The notes under the pieces were generated by a model. It made no database searches. It saw only the letters and a list, made by a program, of their open reading frames with translations, and had not been told where the DNA came from. A DNA stretch of 64,000 nt. Source: Opisthocomus hoazin. Its lineage: Eukaryota; Chordata; Aves; Opisthocomiformes; Opisthocomidae. How positions within the stretch are numbered: position 1 is the first letter of the stretch; each line of letters starts with the position of its first letter. The stretch spans positions 2,504,001 through 2,568,000 of the forward strand of contig NC_134441.1 in assembly GCF_030867145.1 (NCBI RefSeq). The letters are read 5' to 3'. Positions 30,861-41,063 of this stretch are shown piece after piece. Position numbers and translations under genes: made by a program.

Positions 30861-32140
30861 CCGCGGGGGTGTCCCCTGCCAGCAGCCCCCCCCTCCCCCC
30901 CCCCCGAAAGCGAAGCCCCCCCCAGATCACGGCTTTCCACCTCATTCTCTCATCTTCCCCCCCCCGCCCAGGACCCTCGAGCATCCCTCCAGTTTGGGGG
31001 TACATCCCCCCCCCGCCGGCCCCCCACCCGTGCCAGCCGTCGCAGAGGTAGGTGACTCCCCGGGGACGCCCCGGTCCCCAAACAAGATGGGGGGGGTGAC
31101 CCTGTTCCCCCCCACCCCATGGGCACCCCCAGGTAAACCCAGCTGGGGGGGTTTCACGCTGGGGGGGTCCAACCTCGCCGGCGTTTCCTTCCCTCCGACC
31201 TCGCTTTTCTTTACCCCCCCCCCAGCAACATTTTAAAACCAAATTATTATTCCTCCCCCCTCTCTTTTTTTTTTGGGGGGGGGGATAAAATTCCTGAAAT
31301 TTCTGAAAAAAATTCCCCCTGATAAAGGGAGGGGGTGGGCGTGATGGAAAAGCCCCCAATACCTCGGGGTGGGGGGTGTCTCAGATCCAAGCAGCCCCTC
31401 ACCCAGCACCGACGGGCATCGCCGGCAGCCCCCAGCCCCATTTTTTGGGGGGGGGGGGGGGGGGGCTGCCAGGATCTCAGGGTTTTTGGGGCGGGCTGCG
31501 GGGTTTTTGGGTGCAGATTGGCATCTCCGTGCCGGGGGGGGGGGTTGGTTGGGGGGGGGGGTGTGGGAGGGAAAAGTCAATCGCGGCGGCACCGGAGATG
31601 AAATTATTTTCCCGAGGGCTTTTGGCGCGTTGGTTGCTGGGTTGGGGGGGAGTTTTTTCCCCCCCCCATCTTTTTTTGTGCTATGAAGCATCCCCCGCCG
31701 AGGAGCGGGTCCCTGTGTGGGGTGAGGGGCTCAGTGCCCCCCCCCCAGCACCCCACATCACCCCACGGCGCTGCTTACGCCGTGGAAGGGTCTCGGTGGC
31801 TGCGGGCGGGGTGGGGGTCTGGGGTCCCGTCCCCCCCAGCTCTCGCTGACCCCCCCTCCATGTGTCCCCAAGCCGGGTCCCGCCGCAGGACCCCTGCCCG
31901 AGGCGCCCCGGGGTGCTGGTGCCGCCGGATCGGGTCCCTGTGCCGGGGGGGGGGCCCAGCCCCTTTGTGCCTCCCCCTTCGAGCCCGGAGAAATTTGCTT
32001 TATTTCTCCCCGGGAAATTGTTTTTTTCCTCGCCCGTGAGCACGTTTTGGGGAGAATTCCCCCATATTTGGTGTTTCCAGAGCCAGCAGGGTTTGTGCCG
32101 TGTCCCCCCCGCCCCCCCCCATCTCGATTTCCCGTTGCAG
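30861..32140. other. Stretch before the first recognised GPAT2 exon
   Basis: Homopolymer-rich C/G sequence with no exon I can support. GPAT2 5' leader exons and promoter should lie here or in the gap. Donor-like GTAGGTGA occurs at about 31047 but has no coding support. Confidence 0.4.
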
Positions 32141-35100
32141 ATGAAAACCTGGGTCTGCGATTCGGGCCAGAAACTGGAAATTTTCATCCCTTTCATGGGC
32201 AACTCCCGCCCGTTTTCGGGGCGCTGCTGCCAGACCTGCACCCCGAGGAGCTGGGTGAGAGCTGGGACCAGAGCCTGGGACCCCCAGGACGTCCCCATCC
32301 GAAGGGTCCCGTCCCCGGGGGGGGAGGGGCTGGGACCCCCCCCCTCCGAGCCCGCTCTCTCCTTCCAGGATGGCTTCCACCCCCAGCAGCTCTCGTCCCG
32401 CGGCTTCCGCGACGCCGGCCGGCTGACCGAGGAGGACACGCGGTGAGGCCGCCGGGGAACGCCGCCCAAACCGCTCTTTGGGGGGGGGGGGTTTAATCCC
32501 CCCCCCCAGGTTTATTCTCCTTTTTATCCAAATCCCCATGGAAAATCCCTTCCCTTGCTGCGCAGAAGCGCGGGGACGCCTCTCCGTCACCCTTCCCCCG
32601 AAATTAGTCCGAGAAGGGGTGACGTTAATTAAATTTGGGGAGCCGAGCGTTGATGACGGCGGAGGGGAGGGGGCTTGGGCTGTTCCCACGATTTGGGGTT
32701 GTTTTCTTTTATTATCGGTGTCCGGGGGCTGTTGGGAAGAGCTTGGCGGGGAGGGGGGCACCGGGGGTGTCTTCATTCTCCTCACCGGACGAGCTCGGCG
32801 CACACCCGGCCCCTCCGCCGGCCGCCCCCTCCTCATCCTCCCCGTGGGGCCGAGCTCCGGACCCCCGGCCGGCGGCAGCCGCCCCTTCCCACCGACGCGG
32901 AGCCCGGGAGCCTTTTCCTTGCTAAAACTCCACTGGTTTCTGTCCCTTTCGGGGAAAGTCCCCGGTTTGGGACGTCAGCAGCGTCCCCCGTGCCTTTCTA
33001 GGGAGGTTTCCTCCCCGCGGGGTGGCCGGGAGCATCGTTCCACTGGTGCCTCGACTTTCCCATCTGTGAAATGGGCAGAAATGATCTGGAAACCGGTTGG
33101 CGGGAGGCCGAGCGCCTGGGAAAAGCCTCTCAGCGTCGCTGCGTCTCCCTGCGCAGGTACCGGGGCTGGCTGGTCCGAAGGGTCTGCGGTCTCCTGGCTG
33201 TCTGGGGCTGGAGGGTCCCTGCTGAGACCCCCGGAGACCTCCCGGCGAGGGTCTGTCGCAGCAGGAGGTAGGTTTTGGGGAAGCTGGGGGGGGTCTGCGG
33301 GCTTGGCTTCGCCCCCCCCCCCCCCCCGGCAGGACCCGGGTGCCGCGGCCTCGTCCCCGAATCCCCTTCGCAGGGTACGGGACGTCGCTGCGCGCCGCCG
33401 GCGAGGGGACGGCGAATCCCACCGGCCGTGGAAGGAGCAAGCGCTGGAGATCCTGGCCGAGATCCAGGCGCCGCTCTCCCTGCTGACGCTCAGGTCTGCG
33501 CTCCTGGGGGGGGGCTGGGGGGGCCGATTCCCCCTGCGTGGGGGTCTCCCACCTGCTCCCAGAGGGCTCCCAGTTCCTGGCTGGGGCGTTCCCAGTCCCT
33601 TTCCTCACCCTGGGTCTCTCGTGCTCTGTGCAGGGAGCCCTTTCGGGTGGGCTTGGGGGGGCGGCTCAGCGCCCCGCTCCTGCGAGTCGTGTTTGGGGGG
33701 GGCTGCGCTGGGGTCCTCTGGGGGATGCACTGGGGTCCTTTGGGGGGTGTGCATTGGTCCTTTGGGGGGGCTGCATGGGAGTCCTTTGTGGGATGTACAG
33801 GGGTCCTTTGGGGGGGCTGCACGGGGGTCCTTTGGGGGATGTGCTGGGATCCTTTGGGGGGGCTGCGTGTGGATCTTTTGGGGGCTGCACTGGGATCTTT
33901 TGGGGGATGTATGTTGGTCCTTTGGGGGGGCTGCGCTGGGGGTCCTTTGGGGGGGATGAACTGGGGGTCCTTTTGGGGGAATGAACTGGGGGTCCTTTGA
34001 GGGGGGCTGCACAGGGGTCCTTTGAGGGGGGGCTGCACGGGGGTCCTTTGTGGGATGTGCTGGGATCCTTTTCGGGGGCTGCATGGGGGTCCTTTGGGGA
34101 ATGCACTGGGATCCTTTGGGGGATGTACATTGGTCCCTGGGGGGGGCTGCACTGGGGTCCTTTGGGGGGGCTGCAGGTGGATCCTCTGGGGGCTGCCTGG
34201 GGGTCCTGCAAGGGACCTGTGTGCAGGGACCCCGGGGCTATGCCGGCAGGGCAGCTCCCGCCCAGCTCCCTGGGGATATTTCCCCCCAATTCCTTCCAGG
34301 AAACTGGGAGGGAGGGGAAAAAAAACCTCCCCCCCGGGAGGGGGGAAAGCAAAGCCAAGCGAGAGGGAACTGTTCCTCCCTCTCCCTCTCTCTGCTCTTT
34401 TCTTTTTTTCCTCCTGTCATTGAGAAATTGGCAATTAAAGGTTGCATCGCAGCCTAATTGCTCGTCTGATCGAGCTGTAATAAAAGAACCCTCTGAGCGG
34501 TCTGAAGTATTTAAAGGGAAGAAATTACCCGGGGGATGAAAGCCCGCGGATCCTTTCCGTAAACAGCGTGGGGGAGGACGGGGAGGTGGAGGGGTAATTG
34601 GCTTCGGTTGCCAGGGGGAGAGGGGGGGGTCTTGTCACATCCACCCTCTGGAGTTTTAACTTAATTTCGAATAAATCTGTTTATTTGCTCGAGGGGAGCC
34701 GAAAAGTGGGATTTTTTTGAGCCGAGCTTTCTCCCACAACCCCCCTTGCTGCCTGGGTGGGGAAACTGAGGCAGGGAAGGGTGGTCTCCGGGGTGGGGGG
34801 GGGTGTCTGGGGGGGTTGCTCACTCGCTGCTTTCCCTCCAGGCTGTGCAACTGGGTTCTGCTCAAGCTCCTGAACCGCCTCTTCCACAGCGTGCAGCTCC
34901 ACCGAGGGCAGCTGGAGATGGTGCTGAGGGCCGCCGCGACGGTAGGGACCCCGGCGAGCCGCTCTCGGGACCCCCCCCCTGCGCCCCGCCGCAGGGCGCT
35001 GAGCCCCGTCTGCCTTCCTCGCAGCCCGGCGTGCCGCTGGTCTTCCTCTCGACGCACAAATCCCAGCTGGACGGGCCGCTCCTCTCCTTCCTCCTCTTCT

Positions 35101-38100
35101 CCCAGGGGCTGGGGGTCCCCAGGGTGACGGTGGGCGGCGGGGTCTGCAGCCCTCGGCTCCGGTAAGGCTCGGCAGGCGCCGGCGCGGGGCATTGGCAAAG
35201 CCCCCCAGCTGCGGTGGGGAACTGGGGGGGGGATTTGAAGAGCCGGTAGGAAAAAACCCCTCTAGCACTGGGACGTGGTCCTGTGCGAGGTGGGCGCCCA
35301 CGGTGCCATTTTTTCCCCCCCCCAGAGCCTTGCTCGGCCGCCTGGGAGGGATTTTCCTGCCTGCGAGGATGGAGCGGAAGCCGGGGGACGAAGGGCTGGC
35401 GGGGGCTGTCCTGGCCGCGGTACGTCCAGCGCGGGACGCTGGCGGGGGCGAAACGTCCCCCCCTGAGCTCCCCCAACGCCTTCACCGGGCGCTCAGGGTG
35501 GCTCGATCGCCGTTCGGCTGCGTGGCGGGTGCCACGCGTCCCGGGGTGCCACCGGTGCCCCCCAGCCTCGCCCCGTCTCCCCCACCAGTACGTCGAGGAG
35601 GTGCTGAGGAGCCGCCAGCCCCTGCTCATCTTCCTCGAGGAGCCGCCCGCCGCCCGCTGCCTCTCCGCCGCGGCCCGGGAGTGGCTGGCCACGGTGTACC
35701 GAGCCGTGCGGGACGGCACCGTGCCCGACGTCCTCCTCGTCCCCGTCGGCATCGCCTACGACGTGGCCCCCGGCGACTGGCCCCGGGACAGAGCGGTGAG
35801 AGGGGGGTGGCTGCGGCCCCCCGATCCCGGGGCGCTTGCCTCCGTCGCCCCCCGTTAATGCTTTGGTCCCCTCCCAGCGCGGCGCTGAGCCCCTCGGCCT
35901 CGGCGCTTGCCTCTGGGCAGCGTGCCGGGCCCTGCGCCGGCGCCGAGGCTGCGCCCGCGTCGACTTCGCCCAGCCCTTCTCCCTGCAGGTACGGCTGCGG
36001 GGCCGGGGCGAGCCGGTGATCGCCAGGGGATCTGGTGACCCCGTCTCTGGGGGAGGCTGGGGGGATCTGGTGTTCTCCAGGGATCCGGTGACCCCATCTC
36101 TGGGGGAGGCTGGGGGGATCTGGTGTTCTCCAGGGATCCGGTGAACCCATCTCTGGCAGAGGCTTGGGGATCTGGTGTTCTCCAAGGATCCGGTGTTCTC
36201 CAGGGATCTGGTGACCCATCTCTGGGGGAGGCTGGGAGGATCCGGTGTTCTCCAGGGATCCAGTGAACCCATCTCTGGAGGAGCCTGGGGGGATCTGGTG
36301 TTCTTCAGGGATCCAGTGTTCCCCAGGGATCTGGTGACCCCATCTCTGGGGGAGGCTGGGGGGATCTGGTGTTCTCCAGGGATCCGGTGAACCCATCTCT
36401 GGGGGAGCCTGGGGGGATCTGGTGTTCTCCAGGGGTCCAGTGTTCTCCAAGGATCTGGTGACCCCATCTCTGGAAGAGGCTGGGGGGATCTGGTGTTCTC
36501 CAAGGCTCCAGTGACCCCATATCTGGAGGAGGCTGGAGGGATCCAGTGTTCTCCAGGGATCCGGTGACCCCATCTCTGGAGGAGGCTGGGGGGATCTGGT
36601 GTTCTCCAGGGATCCAGTGTTTTTGAGGGATCCAGTGAACCCATCTCTGGGGGAGGCTGTGGGGATCTGGTGTTCTCCAAGGATCCAGTGTTCTCCACGA
36701 TCCCGTGACCCCATCTCTAGGGGTGGCTGGGAGGATCTGGTGTTCTCCAGAATCCAGTGAACACATCTCTGGGGGTGGCTTGGGGGATCCGGTGTTCTCC
36801 AGGGATCCGGTGTTCTCCAGGGACCTGGTAAACCTATCTCTGAGGGTGGCTGGGGGGATCTGGTCTTCTTCAGAGATCTGGTGAACCCGTCTCTGGGGGA
36901 GGCTGGGAGAATCTGGTGTTCTCCAGGGATCTGGTGACCCCATCTCTAGGGGTGGCTGGGAGGATCCAGTGTTCTCCAGGGAACTGGTGAACCCATCTCT
37001 GGAGGAGACTGGGAGGATCTGGTGTTCTCCAGAATCCAGTGAACCCATCTCTGGGGTGGCTTGGGGGGATCTGGTGTTCTCCAGGGATCCGGTGAACCCA
37101 TCTCTGGGGGAGGCTTGGGGATCTGGTGTTCTCCAGGGATCTGGTGTTCTCCAGGGATCCGGTGAATCCATCTCTGGCAGAGGCTTGGGGATCTGGTGTT
37201 CTCCAAGGATCCAGTGTTCTCCAGGGATCTGGTGACCCCATCTCTGGAGGAGGCTGGGGGGATCTGGTGTTCTCCAGGGATCCAGTGAACCCATCTCTGG
37301 CAGAGGCTTGGGGATCTGGTGTTCTCCAAGGATCCGGTGTTCTCCAGGGATCCAGTGAACCCATCTCTGGAGGAGACTGGGAGGATCTGGTGTTCTCCAA
37401 GGCTCTGGTGAACCCATTTCTGGAGGAGACTGGGAGGATCTGGTGTTCTCCAGAATCCAGTGAACCCATCTCTGGGGGTGGCTTGGGGGATCCGGTGTTC
37501 TCCAGGGATCCGGTGTTCTCCAGGGATCCGGTGCCCCCATTTCTGGGGTGTCCGGGGGCTCGCCGGTGGGGTGCCCCCGGCCGCGCGCCGACCGGCTCCT
37601 CGCTCCCCGTCCCCAGGAGTTCGCGGCCAAGAACCTGGCCGGGACGAAGGCGCCGGCGCAGCGGCCGCTGCCCGCCAGCCTCGGCACGCGGTAAGCGGGG
37701 GCCCGAGCGGGGGGCCGGCGTCTCGCCTGCCCCCGGCCACGCGGCCTCACCCCGCGTCACCCCGCTGTCCCCAGCCAGCCGGACGGCGCGGAGGCCGCGG
37801 CGCGGAGCCCCGGCGCGGGAGCGGCGGACGAAGCGTTGGTGACGACGCTGGGGCTGCACGCGCTGAGCGGTGAGGGGCCGCGGGCGGGCGGGGGTCCGGC
37901 CGTCCCGCTGTCCGGGGCCACCCGGTACCGGCGCTTCGGGCTGGCGGCGGGGGGGGGGACATCGCTGGGGACGTCGCCGCCGCCATCGCTCCTCGTGGGG
38001 CTGGGGGCCAACGAGCGTCTCCCCCTCCCCGCGCAGACGGCGTCGCCTGCTCCGCCATCATGGCCGCGGGGATGACGGCCGCGCTGCTGCTGCACAAGCA

Positions 38101-40953
38101 CCCGGAGGTGAGACCCGGAGGCCGCCGCGCTCCTCTTCCTCCGGAGGAAGGTTTCCGGAGCCTTCCTCCATCCTCCTCTTCCTCCAGGGCGTCTTCCTCT
38201 CCCGGCTGATGCGGGACTTCGCCTGGCTGCTGGAGGAGACCCTGCTGCGCCAGCGCGACGTCGGCTTCTCGGGGCGGCTCCGCGCCCTGCTGCGGCACAG
38301 CCTCGCCCTGCTGGCACCCCGCGTCACCCTCTACCGCGTCCCCCCCCTCGGCGACGTCCTGGTGGTCCCCGAGGCCTCGGCGGAGGCGCGGAGGGAGCTG
38401 GGCCGCCACGGCGCTGCCGTCCTGCCCGTCTTCGCCAGCGAGGCGGTGGGAGGTGAGGAGCGAGGGGGAGCGGTGACACCGGGGCGTTCGGTGACACCAG
38501 AGGTTGGTGACACTGGGGGGGGATTCGGTGACACCAGGGATTGGTGATGCTGGGGAGGTTTGGTGACACCAGGGACTGGTGACACCAGGGGATCGATGAT
38601 GCCAGGGGGGTTCGGTGACACCAGGGATTGGTGACGCCAGGGAGGTTTGGTGATGCCGGGGGGGGGTTCAGTGACGCTGGGGGGATTCGGTGACACTGGG
38701 GATTGGTGACGCCAGGGATTGGTGATGCCAGGGGGGTTTGGTGACCCTGGGGGATCGGTGACACCGGGGAATTGGTGATGCTGGGGGTTCGGTGACGCCA
38801 GCAGGTTCGGTGACACCAGGGGGATTTGGTGGCACTGGGGGGGTTGGTGACGCCAGAGATTGGTGTCACTGGGGGGTTGGTGATGCTGGGGGTGTGTTTG
38901 GTGACATCAGGGATTGGTGACGCTGGGGGGGGGGTTCAGTGATGCCAGGGAGGTTTGGTGACACCAGGGATTGGTGATGCCGGGGGGGGGGTGTTGGTGA
39001 CGCTGGGGGGGTGTTCAGTGATGCTGGGGGGATCAGTGATGCCAGGGAGGTTTGGTGACACCGGGGTGTTCAGTGATGCCGGGGATTGGTGACACTGGGG
39101 CGGTTCGGTGACACTGGGGGTTGTGACACCAGGGATTGGTGATACTGGGGGGGGGGTTTGGTGACACTGGGGGAATTGGTGACACCGGGGGGTTTGGTGA
39201 CGCTGGGGGCTTCAGTGACACCAGGGATTGGTGATACTGGGGGGGGGGGTTCGGTGACACTGGGGGGTTCGGTGACACTGGGGGGTTCAGTGACACCGGG
39301 GGATTGGTGAGACCGGGGGGTTCGGTGACGCTGGGGGGTTCGGTGACACTGGGGGGGTTCAGTGACACCAGGGATTGGTGATACTGGGGGGGCAGTTCAG
39401 TGACAGTGGGGGATCAGTGACGCCGGGGGGTTTTGGTGACACCGGGGGGTTCAGTGACGCCAGGTATTGGTGACGCTGGGGGGGGGATCGGTGACACCGG
39501 CGGATCGGTGACACCGGGGGTTGGTGACACCGGGGGATCGGTGACACCAGGGATTGGTGACGCTGGGGGGGGGGGGGATCGGTGACACCGGGGGATCGGT
39601 GACACCGGGGGTTGGTGACACCGGGGGATCGGTGACACCGGGGTCCCGCCGCCGCCGCTCTCCCGGCAGCCTGCGCCGTCCGCGCCTTGCTGACGGAGAT
39701 GGTGCCCTTCGTGGGAGCCGCCATCAGCCCCGCCGCCATCGTGCTCAGCCAGGCCGAGCTGCGCCGCAAGACCCTGGAGCTGCTCCAGCTGCTGCCCCCC
39801 GCCCTCCTGGGCTTCCAGGTAGGGGCCGGGGGCGCGGGGTGGCACGGGGTGGCTCGGGGTGGCATCGCCATCGCGTGCCCCGTCACCCCCGTCCCCCTCT
39901 CCCCCAGCCCTGCCAGCCCCTCGACCACCGCAGCCAGGACGTCGTGGACAAGCTGCTGCTCTGCGGGCTGCTGCAGGCTGAGGAGGTGGGTGCTCCCCCA
40001 CCCCGAGACCCCCTCCCCGCGCTGGGGTCCCTGCGGGGTGACGTCAGCGCTTGTCCCCGCAGCCGGAGAGCGAGCGCTGGGCTTGCGACTTGGCCCCGCG
40101 GCCCTTGGGCAGGCGCCGGCCCGATGCCGGGCTGGACTTCACCGACAGCGAGGAAGAGGAGGAGGAGGAGGAGGTCTCCAAGCGCTGCTTCAAGGTACCT
40201 GGGGAGGGGGTCCCTTGGCTTCCCCCATGGCGGGGTGAGGATGCTCTCCCCCAACTCCAGCTTCCCCCCCTCCTCCCCCCCGTGTCCAGCTCAGCGAGCC
40301 CCAGGGCTCTCCCGGCTTCCTCCTCTTCCTCTGCCGGCTCCTGAGCCCCGTCCTGCGCACCTACGCCCGAGCCGCCGCTTTCCTGGAGCGACCCAGCTGG
40401 CCCCAGCGCGGTACGACCCCCCCCAACCCCCCCAGGAGGGAAACACATCCCCTTGGCTCTTGGGGAAACTGAGGCACGGCTGAACTCCCTTGGAGCGGGG
40501 GGCGATGGGGATTGACCCCCCCCTTCCTTCCCCCACCCCCAGAGGAAGCCTACGTCGAGGCGCTGCTGCGGTTCCTGGCTGAGGAGGACGGGTCGGGTGA
40601 GTCGGGGGGGCTTTGGGGTCAGCACCCCCCCCCTGAAGCCGGGCTGGGGGTGCTGACCCTCCCCTCCCCCCCCAGAGCACCCCGACAGGAGCCTGGCCCT
40701 CAGCTCCCTGCAGAGCTTCAAGGAGATGGGGGTAAGCGCTCCCCCCTCCACCCCCCACCCCCCTGGCATCGCATCCCCCCCCCCCCGGCATCGAGCTACC
40801 CCCCCCCCCCCCGACGCTCCTCTCCCCCCCCCTCAGGTGCTGGAGGAGGTGGGGGACCCCTGCGGACCCCTGCTCCGTCTCGCCCAGCCCTTCCGCTCCC
40901 GCGCCGGGCGGGCGAAGCTGGAAGCCTTCATCCACCAGTTCACCCAGTGCTGA
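32141..40953 (+). CDS. GPAT2: GPAT2, mitochondrial glycerol-3-phosphate acyltransferase 2
   Basis: Outer mitochondrial membrane acyltransferase family that acylates glycerol-3-phosphate; mammalian GPAT2 is testis-biased. Twenty coding exons: 32141-32254, 32369-32442, 33157-33267, 33374-33493, 34842-34941, 35025-35161, 35326-35419, 35589-35795, 35878-35988, 37617-37690, 37775-37869, 38037-38107, 38188-38452, 39670-39818, 39908-39985, 40063-40194, 40290-40410, 40543-40596, 40676-40731, 40837-40953. All phases agree and give 759 aa (human 795), all GT-AG. The N-terminus has [13 protein letters not shown]. The acyltransferase core has HX4D in STHKSQLD, then [17 protein letters not shown] and [11 protein letters not shown]. 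The C-terminal half carries [44 protein letters not shown] and ends HQFTQC. The ATG at 32141 is the first base of its exon, so an upstream exon with the true start is possible. Minisatellites fill introns 4, 9 and 13. Confidence 0.96.
33690..34215. repeat. Minisatellite in GPAT2 intron 4
   Basis: Units of 22-30 bp, GGGGTCCTTTGGGGGGGCTGCA alternating with GGGATGTGCTGGGATCCTTT, about 20 copies. It starts soon after the exon 4 donor. Confidence 0.9.
36030..37540. repeat. 53-bp minisatellite in GPAT2 intron 9
   Basis: About 28 units built from GGATCTGGTGTTCTCCAGGG, ATCCGGTGAACCCATCTCTG and GGGGAGGCTGGGG; successive TGTTCTCC motifs at 36071 and 36124 give the 53-bp period. Some units carry an extra 22-24 bp copy of the TGTTCTCCAGGGATC half. 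The array fills almost the whole 1.6-kb intron. Confidence 0.93.
38460..39665. repeat. About 19-20 bp minisatellite in GPAT2 intron 13
   Basis: About 60 copies of GGTGACACCAGGGATT or GGTGACGCTGGGGGGTTC, unit length 17-24 bp because of variable G runs. It fills the intron from 8 bp after the donor to within about 20 bp of the acceptor. Confidence 0.92.
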
Positions 40954-40957
40954 TAAA
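40952..40957 (+). terminator. GPAT2: Candidate GPAT2 poly(A) signal GATAAA overlapping the stop codon
   Basis: The stop TGA (40951-40953) runs straight into TAAAGCGGGC, so the GATAAA hexamer shares two bases with the stop codon. GATAAA is a rare functional variant of AATAAA. No other signal is seen before the convergent FAHD2A gene, so the 3' UTR would be about 15-30 nt. Confidence 0.45.
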
Positions 40958-40985
40958 GCGGGCAGCGGGGCAGCCGGCTCGTGGA

Positions 40986-40991
40986 TTTATT
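40986..40991 (-). terminator. FAHD2A: FAHD2A poly(A) signal AATAAA
   Basis: On the - strand, GGTCAATAAATCCACGAG lies 73-78 bases after the FAHD2A stop at 41064. Cleavage 10-25 bases further on would fall at about 40960-40975, within a few bases of the GPAT2 3' end. Confidence 0.8.
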
Positions 40992-41063
40992 GACCCCCCC
41001 CCCCCTCGTCTGCGGTGGGGGGGCTTTGGGGGGGCTTTGGGGCGCGCCGCGGCGTCTCGGGGT

